Positions 33,622 to 43,764 are shown, counted from the stretch's first letter. The stretch is DNA of 64,000 bases from Tubulanus polymorphus (GCF_964204645.1 NC_134036.1:8106704-8170703), one strand, 5' to 3'. Made by a program: numbers and translations. Notes: generated by a model not told the origin, from the letters alone.

Positions 33622-35007
33622 GTAGCTAGTTTTCCAAAAGCTTTCCAATATAATAAATCAATTAAATATAATATTCCAGCAATAGATTTTAATAAAGATA
33701 TTACATATAGAAATGAAGTTTTAGATTCATTAACCAATTTAGAAATTTATGTTACTGAAACTAATAATTTTAATGCAAAGATGGAAAATATATTTCATGT
33801 ATATTTAATTAATTTTAAAAAATTGAAAGATGAAAAACAATGGTTATTAAAATCTAATATGAAGTATTGGCAGAACCAATTAAATTTTGCTGTTTATTGT
33901 GCAACAACAGGATGTGGAATAAGTTGGAATGATCATTTGAATAATTCTAAATATAAACTAATTCAAAGTTTATTTAGATTTCATACATACTTTCAAATCA
34001 GAATAATATTAAATGAATTAGAGTGCGTTTTACCAGGATCAAGATATTTTAAAGAATTAGATAATAATATTAATTTATCAAAGTTTTATAAAATTTGCAA
34101 TGAATTTAATATAGATATAAATAATTCTGATTTTAGAACAAAAATTGGAACAATAAGATCACTTCCTTGCCCTAAAAAGGTTGCAGAATATTGTGCACTT
34201 CCCATACCATCTAATAGCTTTTATAATATCTATAATAATAAATTAGGTTATGGTAAAATAGAAACAAAGGATTTAGAAACATTAAATTTCAATAAATTAC
34301 CGAAATTTTATGATAATTTAAAACAAGAAAACAATAATGGTTGGGTTTATTTTATTTTAGAAAATAGTGAAGGTTTTACTAAATCAGGTATACAAAGAAT
34401 AAATCAATCTATTAGAACTTATTTGATATGTATTTTAGGTGCACAAGTTGAAACAAGATCACCGATAATTGGAAATTTAAATACATCATTTGATACACAG
34501 AAACAATTTAAAGTTTTATTTGAAGATTCCATTCATAATGATAAAAATAGATCGATTCCAGAAAACATTATAAGATATCAAAATTATTTAGATAAATCTC
34601 ATGTAAGACTAAATTATTGCATAGGCCCTAATCTATTAATTATTTCTAATGATTTGGTATTAAAGATGGGAAACATAATTGGTTACAATAATCTAATTAA
34701 AACTGCAACAATAAATAATTCATTTGGATTAAATGATATAAATAAAAAGATTATTACTGCTCCAAAATTAATGGAAGGTGAAAAAAATAAAAAACATATT
34801 CAATCAACAAAAACTAAAACTAATAATATTAAATGAAATAATGATTCTAAAATAAAAGATTATAATACATCAGAAGATATAAAAACTGATATTATTCAAC
34901 ATGATATAATTAAACTAAATGATGATAATAAATCCCATGAAAATACTAAATTAGCTATAACTTGTATAGGAATTGTAATCGGAGGAATATTATATTTTAA
35001 ATTTTAA
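33619..35007 (+). pseudogene. 463-codon viral protein with C-terminal anchor, one nonsense codon
   Basis: The frame is open for 405 codons to a TGA at 34,834, then continues in phase to 35,007. Copy C has TTG at that position, so the stop is a mutation. Landmarks: FPKAFQ near the start, WQNQLNFAVYCATTGCGISW (about residues 83-102), RFHTYFQIR, LPGSRYFKELDNN, GWVYFILENSEGFTKSG, and GPNLLIISNDLVLKMG. The last 25 codons include a membrane segment (LAITCIGIVIGGILYF). I do not recognise the family. A cysteine-containing conserved core plus a C-terminal anchor suggests a virion surface or membrane-associated protein; this is inference. Confidence 0.65.
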
Positions 35008-35026
35008 TTTTTTTATTATGTAAATG
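35008..35026 (+). promoter_or_regulatory. Late-promoter-like motif (coiled-coil gene)
   Basis: TTTTTTT, ATTATG, TAAATG beginning right at the previous stop codon. Confidence 0.5.
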
Positions 35027-36686
35027 GATGTAGAAGGTGGAGAAGATATTGGAATGGATACTTTTGATGAACCCAGCATAACTGAAGAACAACCGCCTGA
35101 TTTTAGTGAAACAAGTTTTAATGATGATAATGAGCCAGAATATAATACTAATTTAGGTGATGATTATGATGATGATTATGATGATCCCGAATTACGTGAA
35201 AAATTTAAAGAATATATAAAATATACCGGAAGGTTAGTTAATAGAACCACAATATCTAGAAATGATTTAATGGAAAGATTAGAAAATACAACTGATCCTG
35301 ATATGAAATATCAATTAAAATTAATAAAAAATAGTGTAATATATACAGTTGTTAACGAATTATTACCAAAAGATGAAATAGATGAAATTGATACTAAAGG
35401 TGTAGTAGAACAAATTTTAAAAGATGACCCATTTTTAATGAATAATTTAGAATTTAAAGATGATTCATGGCATTATAATCTTGAATTAAATAACAAAAAT
35501 ATATCAATTCAATTATCTAGAAAGGATCAAGAAAATCTTTATGAACCTGAAATGCGAGCAAGAAATACAATTGAACGTTCGAAAGGTGGTAGAGAATTTC
35601 TCAGAATTATATGGAATGCAATCAATAGAATAAATGAAGAAAAACCAATTCCTAAAATTGATATTAACAAATATTCACCATTTGAAAATCCAAATTTAAA
35701 TCCTCCGGATTTTGATCCAGAAATGGAAGATCATAGAGATCGATTAGATAAATTAAGATCTTCAACACCCGAAACATCGAGAAGAGATATTCAACAAATT
35801 GATAATGATTCAAGTCAATTACAAGTAGTAAAACATTTTGATAAAATGTTTGATACAATTCATTCATTTGACGAAGAGATGAATAGTATTTTAGATACTG
35901 AAACTAGAATAAATCGAATACAATCTTTACTAGAAAAAGGATTGCTTGATTTAACTGATGATGAATTAGAAGCATTTCCTGAACAAGCACGTAGAGAAAT
36001 TAAAGGTATGCAAGAATCAGCTGGTGAAATTGCTAATATTAAGATGAGATTTTCTAAAATAACCATGTTAGAAAAAGAATTAACTGATGCAAATGAAGAA
36101 TTAAAACAATTAGAATTAAATAGAGATCTTCAAGCTGATTATGAAAGCAGAAAGTTAGCTTTAGAAAAAGAAATAGATGATTTAGAATATAACATAAAAT
36201 TACAAAAAGAAGAAAGAGATACATTATTAAAATCATATGATCTTAATCATATTAAAAAAATTAAAAGTTATTTTTAAAGATTTGTTGATTGAACCAGATT
36301 CTGAAATATCATTGAAAGATAGAATAAAATTATTATTTAAGTCAGAAGGAATAACAATTCTTTTAATTCTAACAGCTGTAACTATGTTATTTACAACAAT
36401 TGGTTTAGCTATATCAAATGGTTTGAAATCTACTCCTACTCCCACTCCCAATAAACGAGATAAACCCCCAGGTAATAATTCTATACAAGATAAAGTTAAA
36501 GATGGTTTAAAGAAATTAGCAAAATATTTATGGGAACTATCTAAAAAATCTGCTGCAGCTTTACCTGGAGTTATTGCATCAATTGTTGGTTTTATATTGA
36601 AATCTGCAGGAAACATTATTAACTTTGCTGCTGAACATATTATTTTATTTTTAATAACTGTTGTAAGTGCTATTATTTTTGGGTAG
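35024..36686 (+). pseudogene. Acidic coiled-coil protein with hydrophobic C-terminal module, frameshifted
   Basis: The first frame (35,024-36,277) has an acidic, Asp/Glu-rich N-terminus, the conserved LYEPEMRARNTIERSKGG segment and a long heptad-like helical region (about residues 290-410). The second (36,237-36,686) carries KDRIKLLFKSEGITILLIL, AVTMLFTTIGLAI, a Pro/Thr linker, KDGLKKLAKYLWELSKKSAA, ALPGVIASIVGFILKSAG and a last hydrophobic segment. Copy B reads through the junction in one frame, so an extra base in the A-run near 36,256 in copy A is the break. A GGG-TAG stop at 36,686 is also premature relative to copy B. This C-terminal module recurs in invertebrate Polinton-like proteins as I remember them; its role is unknown, perhaps virion-membrane association. 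Confidence 0.65.
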
Positions 36687-36740
36687 GTAAATATGATATC
36701 AAAAAATATCAAGTAAACCTGATACAAAATAAATAATTAA

Positions 36741-36758
36741 TTTATTGTTAAATAAATG
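36741..36758 (+). promoter_or_regulatory. Late-promoter-like motif (major capsid gene)
   Basis: TTTATTGT, TAAATAAATG. The T-run is interrupted by one A, but the start-codon motif is perfect and identical before the copy B capsid gene. Confidence 0.5.
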
Positions 36759-38003
36759 AGTGGGAGTTATATCAATCCTTCTAAGAATCATAGAATATCT
36801 AATGCTATTAAAGCAGAAAGATCACATCGTATAATTACTCATAACCCTTCAAATATTAATCCCGATGAAACTTTATATGTTAGAATTCCTAGATTAACAC
36901 AAAATACTTTTTATGTTCCAAATAGTATTTATTTATCAGCCGATATAAAAGTAATCGGTAATAATAATAATTATGTTGTTGATAATGTTGGTAGATATTT
37001 GATTAAAAAGTTAACAATAAAGATTGGTCCAGAAACAGTTTTCTCATTAGATGATTATAATTTATTTATGCATAATAAAGATTTATGGTTAACTAAAGAA
37101 AATAGAAATAATATGATATTTCAAGGCATCCAATCAGAAAACCAAAATAAATTAAGATCAGAAGCTAATAGCGCAATATTAACTAATGCTGTAGATAAAT
37201 TGATAAAAAGTATATATGGAAGCAAATATAAAATTCCATTAGATTTTGAATTGATAAATAATAATGCACCTTTATATAAATACGCAATTCAAGAAGATAT
37301 TATATTCGAAATAACGTTTGCTCCTGTAAATGAAATTGTATTATCTAGCGTTGTTAAAGATATGAGTTATAAATTATCGAATATATGTTTAGAATATGAT
37401 ACAGTAACTGTTGAAAATATTTCAAGTATAATTCAAACTCAATACAATCAAGGATTTTCATTATTATATGATTATATTGATAAATTTAAAACCGTAACTA
37501 TTAATGCAAATGATGAAATAATTAATGAGAATATTAACTTCCCAAGAAGATCTATTAAAGGCATATTAATATTTTTTACCATTGCAACATATACTAATGG
37601 CGCAATAAATGTTGATAATTATTATAATCCTGAAATAACAAAAGTAGAAATAACTATCGAAGGAATAGCAAATAAAATATTTTGTCAAGGAATGAGAATG
37701 ATTGATCAATGGCCAGAAATTAGAAAACATTTTATGAATGAAAAAGTAAAATCATCTGAAAATTGTAACATTAATCAAATTGATTATTATACCGGTAATA
37801 AATACGCATTATGGTTAGATTTTAGAACAACAGAGGATAATTCATTACATGGTTCTGGAAAAAAATTACAGAACACTAAAGATGGAATACAATTATTCAT
37901 GACAAAGAATAAAGGAATCAAAAATTTTAAAATGCACATTTATATCATATCAGACGCGCAATTAAATATTGTAAATTCACAATTAGATAGTGTTATGTAT
38001 TAA
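36756..38003 (+). CDS. MCP: Double-jelly-roll-type major capsid protein
   Basis: 415 residues, intact. The N-terminal part reads YVRIPRLTQNTFYVPNS and IYLSADIKV, then VGRYLIKKLTIKIGPETVF, the pattern of the first jelly roll in adintovirus/Polinton major capsid proteins. A variable loop (about residues 95-160) is followed by IPLDFELINN, IIFEITFAPVNEIVLSS and LEYDTVTVE, then a second set of strands beginning around VTINANDEII and ending with FKMHIYIISDAQLNIVNS. It forms the icosahedral shell in the family. It is the largest structural gene, placed just upstream of the zinc-finger gene; the counterpart in copy B is broken in four or more places and copy C lacks it. Confidence 0.75.
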   Translation: MSGSYINPSKNHRISNAIKAERSHRIITHNPSNINPDETLYVRIPRLTQNTFYVPNSIYLSADIKVIGNNNNYVVDNVGRYLIKKLTIKIGPETVFSLDDYNLFMHNKDLWLTKENRNNMIFQGIQSENQNKLRSEANSAILTNAVDKLIKSIYGSKYKIPLDFELINNNAPLYKYAIQEDIIFEITFAPVNEIVLSSVVKDMSYKLSNICLEYDTVTVENISSIIQTQYNQGFSLLYDYIDKFKTVTINANDEIINENINFPRRSIKGILIFFTIATYTNGAINVDNYYNPEITKVEITIEGIANKIFCQGMRMIDQWPEIRKHFMNEKVKSSENCNINQIDYYTGNKYALWLDFRTTEDNSLHGSGKKLQNTKDGIQLFMTKNKGIKNFKMHIYIISDAQLNIVNSQLDSVMY

Positions 38004-38035
38004 AATTTTAACTCTAATAAAAATATATATAATAA

Positions 38036-39142
38036 ATGGAAGGAGGTAAAGTATATAAACATATTCCATACAACGATACACATGAAAATAATGATGGTTT
38101 ATATTATATAATACCTTGTAATATAGCTTTGATATTTGATCCTATTTTCAAAATTTATAAAACTAAACTAATAGAAATCGATAATAATAAAAGTGAAGTT
38201 GTTGATAATTTAAGTAATGTAATTGATAATAATGTAATACCTACTACAGTAATACCTACTACATCTAATAATGATAAGATTGAACCTGATATCAAAACCA
38301 AAAAGACAAATGAAAAATATTGTGATGTATGTAAGAAATATATATCATATAAAAATTGGGCATCACATAAGAAATCAAATAAACATATAGAAAAAGAAAA
38401 GTATAATAATGATAATAATATATCTGATAATAATATAATAGATAATATCATAGATAATGTTAATACAATTGAAACAAATGATACCATAGATAATATAACA
38501 GATAATGTTGATACAATTGAAACTAATGATAATGAAACAATTGATGATTCTAAAAAACTTTGTAACATTTGTAATTTAGATATTTCTAAAAGTAATTTTT
38601 CTAAACATAAACAATCTCAAGCGCATATCGAAAATGAAAAGAAATTAGAAGAAATAGAAAGAAATAAAATGTGTCAATATTGTAATAAGAAAATTGAACC
38701 TGTTGATGAAAATACTCATTATAAATCAAAGTTACATCTAATTAATGTTTATAAAATGGTGAGTATGATACCATTGTTAAATAACCCAGAGAAATATATC
38801 AAATATTTCAATCCTAAAACTAACCAATATTATATATTCTATAAGTTGTTATTTGATAAATTATTAGCTTATGCAGAAGATAATCCTAAACAAATATATA
38901 AATTATTATATTTAAGAAAAATAGATTTAAATTATCTGATAACTAATTTTGGATATCATTTTGATTTTGATTATGATGATTTTGATGAATACTTAGAAAA
39001 ATTAAGAGAAAAAGCTAATTTACCTACTAATAATTATGTTAAGATGGCTCAATTAAAATTAATAAATCTACCTAAGACTTTTGGTGAATTAGATATAAAC
39101 AGAGATGATTTTATAAATATATTAGAAACAAAATTAGAATAA
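38036..39142 (+). CDS. Zinc-finger protein with three U1-type C2H2 fingers
   Basis: 368 residues, intact. Three fingers of C-x2-C-x12-H-x5-H form: CDVCKKYISYKNWASHKKS.., CNICNLDISKSNFSKHKQS.. and CQYCNKKIEPVDENTHYKS... The long H-to-H spacing is that of U1/matrin/JAZ-type fingers, which bind RNA or double-stranded nucleic acid. Low-complexity Asn/Asp/Ile/Thr linkers (NTIETND-like) separate the fingers. The C-terminal third is a charged helical domain without finger. Similar fingers occur at the start of the polymerase, so the element carries the type twice. It may bind its DNA or RNA during packaging or regulation; this is not proven. Confidence 0.7.
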   Translation: MEGGKVYKHIPYNDTHENNDGLYYIIPCNIALIFDPIFKIYKTKLIEIDNNKSEVVDNLSNVIDNNVIPTTVIPTTSNNDKIEPDIKTKKTNEKYCDVCKKYISYKNWASHKKSNKHIEKEKYNNDNNISDNNIIDNIIDNVNTIETNDTIDNITDNVDTIETNDNETIDDSKKLCNICNLDISKSNFSKHKQSQAHIENEKKLEEIERNKMCQYCNKKIEPVDENTHYKSKLHLINVYKMVSMIPLLNNPEKYIKYFNPKTNQYYIFYKLLFDKLLAYAEDNPKQIYKLLYLRKIDLNYLITNFGYHFDFDYDDFDEYLEKLREKANLPTNNYVKMAQLKLINLPKTFGELDINRDDFINILETKLE

Positions 39143-39149
39143 TTGTTAT

Positions 39150-39293
39150 AAAACTAATTTATATAACTATATACTAGACGTACGTAAGAATCTTGGTAAG
39201 AATCCAAGAATCCAAGAAATCTTACTTTCTTGGCAAGAATCTTACTTTCTTACTCGTACGTCTAGTACATAGATATATAATTTAGTTTTCATA
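39150..39293. terminator. Hairpin 1 between convergent genes
   Basis: Arms ACTAATTTATATAACTATAT plus ACTAGACGTACG pair with CGTACGTCTAGT and ATAGATATATAATTTAGTTTT. The internal part is a further fold of AAGAATCTTGG and CTTACTTTCTTGG repeats. It lies right after the last + strand gene and before the converging minus-strand genes, so it may end transcription from both sides. Confidence 0.6.
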
Positions 39294-39418
39294 AAAATTA
39301 AAAACATAAAATTATTAATCTAAGTATAGAAATAGTTATAATATAATCTATTTTTATTTTTATTAAGAGAAAACATATAATTTATTCATTTTTATAATTT
39401 AAATTTAGAATAATTATT

Positions 39419-39553
39419 ATAAAACTAATTTATATATCTATATACTAGACGTACGTAAGAATTCTTACCAAGATTCTTACTTTCTTACTTTCTTAGCAAG
39501 AATCTTACTTTCTTACTCGTACGTCTAGTACATAGATATATAATTTAGTTTCT
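39419..39553. terminator. Hairpin 2, tandem copy of hairpin 1
   Basis: The same ACTAGACGTACGTAAGAA and CTTACTCGTACGTCTAGT arms recur about 268 bases on, with a slightly different TTCTTAC-rich loop. The duplicated pair sits entirely in the gap between the convergent gene sets. Copy B has no such hairpin. Confidence 0.6.
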
Positions 39554-39588
39554 ATAATATTCCAAATTATAAATTTTATTTTATAAAT

Positions 39589-40184
39589 TTATATTTTATA
39601 TGGAAATTGTAATCTCAGTAATAATTTTGAACCTTTATTATTCTTTAATTTATTTATATATTCATCATGTAATTCAGTAGGTATAATTTGATTTTCTTCC
39701 AATGATTGTTGCATAGATTTTTTATCTTTATTATAAAATAAAACTAGAAATCTTATATTCTCCCTAAAGTCTTTAACAATTGAATTATATTTTTGATTTA
39801 AAACCCATGTTGTTATCCCAAAATGTCTCCCAGAGAAAGCTAAATAACATAACTCACTTTCTCTAACTTTTGAATCATGTAAATTTGCGCAATCATCTAT
39901 AATGAATAATGTATTTGATCCTTTATAAGTATCAATTGCTATTTTAATACAATTATCTAAATTTTCTTTCACTGTTTTAGGATCTAATATAATAAACTTT
40001 TTTATTTTAAATCTCTATTATATGTTTTATTCATTTCATAAGTAGGACAGAATAATATTATATTATCAAAATGATTCTTATAAATAGTTTCTAACAAATC
40101 TAATATGAAATGTGTTTTACCACAATTGGTTACTCCAGTTATTAACATATTATGCGGTTCAAATATAAATGAATCTTTATTCAT
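39589..40184 (-). pseudogene. A32-like DNA-packaging ATPase, frameshifted
   Basis: The 5' part (40,184-40,002) holds Walker A in ITGVTNCGKTHFILDL, followed by NIILFCPTYEMNKTY. The 3' part (39,972-39,589) holds Walker B in TLFIIDDCANL, then the SGRHFGITTWVLNQKYNS segment (sensor-like) and a C-terminal LLRLQFPY. A small deletion near 40,010, where copy B has extra bases, splits the frames. In Polintons and NCLDVs this ATPase pumps DNA into capsids. Its ATG overlaps the last codons of the integrase gene (ATGAATAA), indicating coupled genes. It is unusually short, about 200 residues, but complete in its core motifs. Confidence 0.8.
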
Positions 40185-41268
40185 TTATTCTTTTAATTTT
40201 ACTAGATAAAATCCATTCATTAAATTTATCATCATATCCTTTATATTTCACCAAAGAATACTTTTTTCCTTTAAGAGTTTTTGTTTTCAATACTTTTTCT
40301 ATTTTGTATTCTATTTCATCTGGATTTGGTACAAGTGATAATTCTTGTTCATAGAAATAACCTAATATTTCTTCATCTTTTAGATCTTCTAGTTTATAAA
40401 CAAAAGGTTTAGTTAATATTATCTTTTTAATCTTGAATATTTCTTCTGTAAAATTTGGGGTATAACCTTTATAAAATGTTTTTCTATATTTAGATATTCT
40501 TACGTGTTGTCCTATTTTAAATTTAGGTTCTCCGAAATCATGCGCAACAAACGCGCCATATAAATTATTCCAAACTATTTCTGAATTATCTTCTTTTCTA
40601 GCTTGTATAGGTTTCATATTTATAGAACTATGTTTAGAATTATTATAACCTTTCACTAAATCATCTAACACATTGATATATTTATATGTTTCATTAGCAG
40701 TAAAATATTTCCACATTCTAGATTTCAATGTTTTATTAAATCTTTCTATAATAGATGCTTTTTTATCTGAGTGTGTTGAAAAATATTCTACATCGTTATC
40801 AGATAATAGTTTTTTTAAATGTTTGTTATAAAATTCCTTACCTTCATCAAATTGTATCTTATCTGGAATAGCTTCTTTAAATATTGATTTAAAAGCATTT
40901 GTTACTTCTATTCCAGTTTTATTTTTGATTGGAATTGACCATGCGTATCGACTGAATATGTCTATAACATTCAGTATCCAGAAATATCCTTTGCTGTATT
41001 CCTCTAAGTTCTTCATGTCAATTAAATCTGCTTGCCATTGTTGATCGATATATGAAACCATAACTTTTCTCGTTAAATAAGTTTTATCCATTTTCTTGTG
41101 GATTTGATATGTTGGTTGATTTTGTAACCATGATTTTAATACACTATATTTTATATCACCATTTTCATTATCAGATTTAATTTTATTCCATAATTCTGAA
41201 ACGTTAGAATATGATACTTCACTTTCTGGGTTATAATATAAATCTCTTAAATATTGTTCTTTTTTCAT
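40177..41268 (-). CDS. int: Retroviral-type integrase with C-terminal chromodomain
   Basis: 363 residues, intact. The rve catalytic core shows D in WQADLIDMKN (about residue 80), D in KIQFDEGKEF (about residue 142) and E in ASIIERFNKTLK (about residue 178), the D,D-35-E triad; the usual TDxG is FDEG here. The middle (RISKYRKTFYKGYTPNFTEE) is the integrase C-terminal SH3-like part. The last 50 residues form a chromodomain (YKIEKVLKTK, YSLVKYKGYDDKFNEWI). The enzyme inserts the element into host DNA, and the chromodomain may guide it to histone marks. It starts at AAGATG without the TAAATG motif and lies 6 bases from the next gene upstream. Confidence 0.9.
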   Translation of the reverse strand: MKKEQYLRDLYYNPESEVSYSNVSELWNKIKSDNENGDIKYSVLKSWLQNQPTYQIHKKMDKTYLTRKVMVSYIDQQWQADLIDMKNLEEYSKGYFWILNVIDIFSRYAWSIPIKNKTGIEVTNAFKSIFKEAIPDKIQFDEGKEFYNKHLKKLLSDNDVEYFSTHSDKKASIIERFNKTLKSRMWKYFTANETYKYINVLDDLVKGYNNSKHSSINMKPIQARKEDNSEIVWNNLYGAFVAHDFGEPKFKIGQHVRISKYRKTFYKGYTPNFTEEIFKIKKIILTKPFVYKLEDLKDEEILGYFYEQELSLVPNPDEIEYKIEKVLKTKTLKGKKYSLVKYKGYDDKFNEWILSSKIKRINE

Positions 41269-41274
41269 CTTCTT

Positions 41275-41643
41275 TTAATCCATTAATAATAATTTAGATT
41301 TAGTTTCAATGGCTTTATGATTTGACTTATTTTCTGGTATGATAGGTTTGTTGTCATTGGAATCATTATTGTTATCAGATTTGAATTTTGATTTATATAT
41401 TACACCGGATAATATAATGACTGTTACTAATCCAATTGTAATATATAATTTATAATTACTTCCAGCATTAGAAGAATCAGATGGATTATTATTTGAATCA
41501 ATATCAGATAATTTCTGTGATTCATTTATATCAGTTAATTTCTTTTTCTTAGCTTTTTTTAATTCTGAAGATCTTCTACCTAATTCTCTTGCCCATTTAA
41601 TTTGTTTCTCGGATCTAGCCTTTTTCTTAACTCCATCACTCAT
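41275..41643 (-). CDS. Basic small protein with one membrane segment
   Basis: 122 residues. A Lys-rich N-terminus with EKQIKWARELGRRSSELKKA is followed by a Ser/Asn linker, a membrane segment (YITIGLVTVIILSGVIY) and an acidic Asn/Asp tail. It is intact here and in copy B. The basic head plus a single membrane anchor is common in small proteins next to Polinton integrases as I recall, but I cannot name a function. The start follows AAAATAAATG, as in the structural genes. Confidence 0.6.
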   Translation of the reverse strand: MSDGVKKKARSEKQIKWARELGRRSSELKKAKKKKLTDINESQKLSDIDSNNNPSDSSNAGSNYKLYITIGLVTVIILSGVIYKSKFKSDNNNDSNDNKPIIPENKSNHKAIETKSKLLLMD

Positions 41644-42238
41644 TTATTTTAGTTAATTTTTGTTCTGATTCATTTTCTGTTTCGACGTTTGGTTGTAGTA
41701 CATCTGTTTCGTTCTTACCTGATTTATATTCCATAGGCTTGATGTTCGAAAATGTTATGACGCCAGTAGAAATTAATGTCATAACCGATCCTAATTGAAA
41801 TGAAGCATATCCGACCCATTTTTGTAATTCAGTCATAACTAAGTAGTCATTTTTTAAATCACTATATAATTTATTTTCATCATCAATTGGTATTAACTGG
41901 TTACATAACTTAGAATAACATTTGACAATACCATTCGAAATAGAATCATTTATTTTAGCTAATCTTGCCTCTTCATAAATCTTAAAATATTTTATTACTT
42001 TATCTGGTTTCATAGCATCTAATTCTTGAAAAGTAATAGTCTTAGTTAAAAATTGTTTACACTTTCCGCTAGCAATTAATAATTCAAGATGATGCTTACA
42101 ATATAAATAGTATTCATAATCTATATTACAATTAACTTGAGCACAATTAGAAACAACTGTATCTTTATTATCACTTATACCTAAATCATCTAATGTCTTT
42201 TCAATATCAATACTATTCTTATTAGATTTCTTTGACAT
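41636..42238 (-). CDS. 200-aa viral protein, function unknown
   Basis: Not recognised. The cysteine-containing first half (CAQVNCNIDYEYYLYCKHH) and KIYEEARLAKINDSIS are followed by a weak hydrophobic segment (YASFQLGSVMTLISTGVITF), then an acidic tail. It starts at ATATAAATG and overlaps the next start by 8 bases. It is the right-most gene of copy A, close to the junction with copy B, where the homologue is broken and partly duplicated. Confidence 0.6.
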   Translation of the reverse strand: MSKKSNKNSIDIEKTLDDLGISDNKDTVVSNCAQVNCNIDYEYYLYCKHHLELLIASGKCKQFLTKTITFQELDAMKPDKVIKYFKIYEEARLAKINDSISNGIVKCYSKLCNQLIPIDDENKLYSDLKNDYLVMTELQKWVGYASFQLGSVMTLISTGVITFSNIKPMEYKSGKNETDVLQPNVETENESEQKLTKINE

Positions 42239-42315
42239 TTATATTAGAGAAATTTAATTAGAAAAATATTATAAGTATTATAAAATGATACTAGCTAGTT
42301 AAAACTAAAGAATTC
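42239..42315. other. Junction between copies A and B
   Basis: Between the last start codon of copy A and the first base aligning with the polymerase gene of copy B lie about 75 bases, including ATACTAGCTAGTT, a short palindrome. No inverted terminal repeat like the 26,438 palindrome is present. The polymerase of copy B begins abruptly within the sequence equivalent to residue ~485 of the main copy A frame. Confidence 0.6.
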
Positions 42316-43764
42316 TATGTAAATGATAACCCTGGATATAAGTTATTATATATAGATGCAAATAATCTATATGGTTGGGCAATGATGGAACCACAACCTT
42401 ATGGAGTATTTGAATTAACTGAAGTTTTACAGAATGAAAATAATGATAAATTTGATTGTAAGAAAAGAATTCTAGATATTGCAGATGATTCAGATACTGG
42501 TTACTTCTTTGTTGTAGATTTAGAATATCCTGAAGATAAAAAATTTAAATCTAGAAATCTAGCTTACTGTCCCGAACATAAAACTGTAACTCATGAAGAA
42601 TTATCAAATTATCAAAAAAGAATTAAACCCGAAAATCATATTCATACAGAAAAGTTAATGGTAACTCAAGAAGATTAATATAATTATGTAGTACATTATA
42701 GAATGTTAAAGTTTTATCTAAAACAAGGAATGGTTCTAAAAAAAGTACATAGATATATTTCATTCAGTCAATCTAAGTGGTTAGAAAAATATATAGATTT
42801 TAACACCAAACAGAGAACTGAAGCTAAAACTGATTTTGAGAAAGATTTCTTCAAGTTAATGAGTAATGCATTCTATGGTAAGACTTGTGAAAATATTAGA
42901 AATAGAAATGATATTGAGTTAGTTAGTAATGGTAAAAGGATAAGGCATTTACAAACATATCCTAAGTTCATTGGTAACAGAATATTTGATGAAAATTTAG
43001 CTGCAGTTAAGATGAGAAGAACTTCAATGAAATTTAATAAACCAATCTATGTTGGCGCTTCAGTTTTAGAATTATCAAAATTACTAATGTATGAATTCTA
43101 TTATAATGTATTACAACCACTTTTTGGAGAAAAACATATAGAAATATTATATTTTGATACAGATTCTTACATATTAAAGATAAAAACTGATAACATAACT
43201 AATGATTTAAAAACATTAAAACATCATTTTGATTTTAGTAACTATCCTCAAGATCATGAATTGTTTAGCAATGATAAGAAAAAAGTTCCAGGGAAGTTTA
43301 AGCATGAATTAGGTGGTGAAGAAATGATTGAATTCATTGGTATTAGATCTAAAATGTATTCATATAAAACTAAAGAACATGAAGCTAAAAAGTTAAAAGG
43401 AATAACCAAAAGTGTAGTAGAAAAGAATATTCATTTCAAAGATTACATCAATTGTATATTCAATGAAGAAGTTAGAAAACATAAAATGAGATGTTTAAGA
43501 TGTGAAGATCATGAAATGTTTATTGAAGAAATTGAAAAGGTTAGTTTGAATCCATTTGATGATAAAAGATATATTTTAGATGATGGAATTCATACAGTTG
43601 CTTATGGTTGCAATTTAGATGAATACTTAAAATTTAAAAGAGAAGAAACAAAAGAGAACGAGATAATGAAAAGAATTCTAACGTGTTATTCAAATTTTAA
43701 TAAAAATATGTATTATAAATGGAGAGTAAACAAACACACAGTGAGAACAACAAATCATTTCTAG
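42316..43764 (+). pseudogene. Family-B DNA polymerase, C-terminal half
   Basis: It begins at the sequence matching NDNPGYKLLYIDANNLYG and contains polymerase motifs A (DANNLYGWAM), B (SNAFYGKT) and C (FDTDSY). A TAA at 42,676-42,678 replaces the AAA of copy A. The normal stop is changed, so the frame runs on to 43,764 over the start of the next gene. The exonuclease, HNH and zinc-finger parts are missing. Confidence 0.85.

Larger units (their letters stand above)
26438..42300 (+). mobile_element. Copy A: near-complete Polinton/adintovirus-like element
   Basis: About 15.9 kb of dense, very AT-rich coding DNA. It carries the hallmark set of Polinton/adintovirus-type elements: protein-primed family-B polymerase, retroviral-type integrase, A32-like packaging ATPase, double-jelly-roll-type major capsid and penton-like minor capsid. 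The left half to 39,142 is on the + strand; the last four genes are on the minus strand, converging on two hairpins. A separate adenain-type protease was not found. Frameshifts or stops affect at least the polymerase, two-TM, 463-aa, coiled-coil and ATPase genes. No inverted terminal repeat was recognised at the right end, where copy B follows immediately. Confidence 0.85.

Noticed and set aside
36233-36727. 164-codon antisense frame over the coiled-coil gene, with a similar one at 47,578-48,096
   Set aside because: Both are shadows of the hydrophobic C-terminal module on the other strand; conservation follows the sense frame.
38155-38568. 137-codon hydrophobic antisense frame over the zinc-finger gene
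   Set aside because: It is the complement of Asn/Asp/Ile-rich linkers; the sense frame has the zinc fingers.
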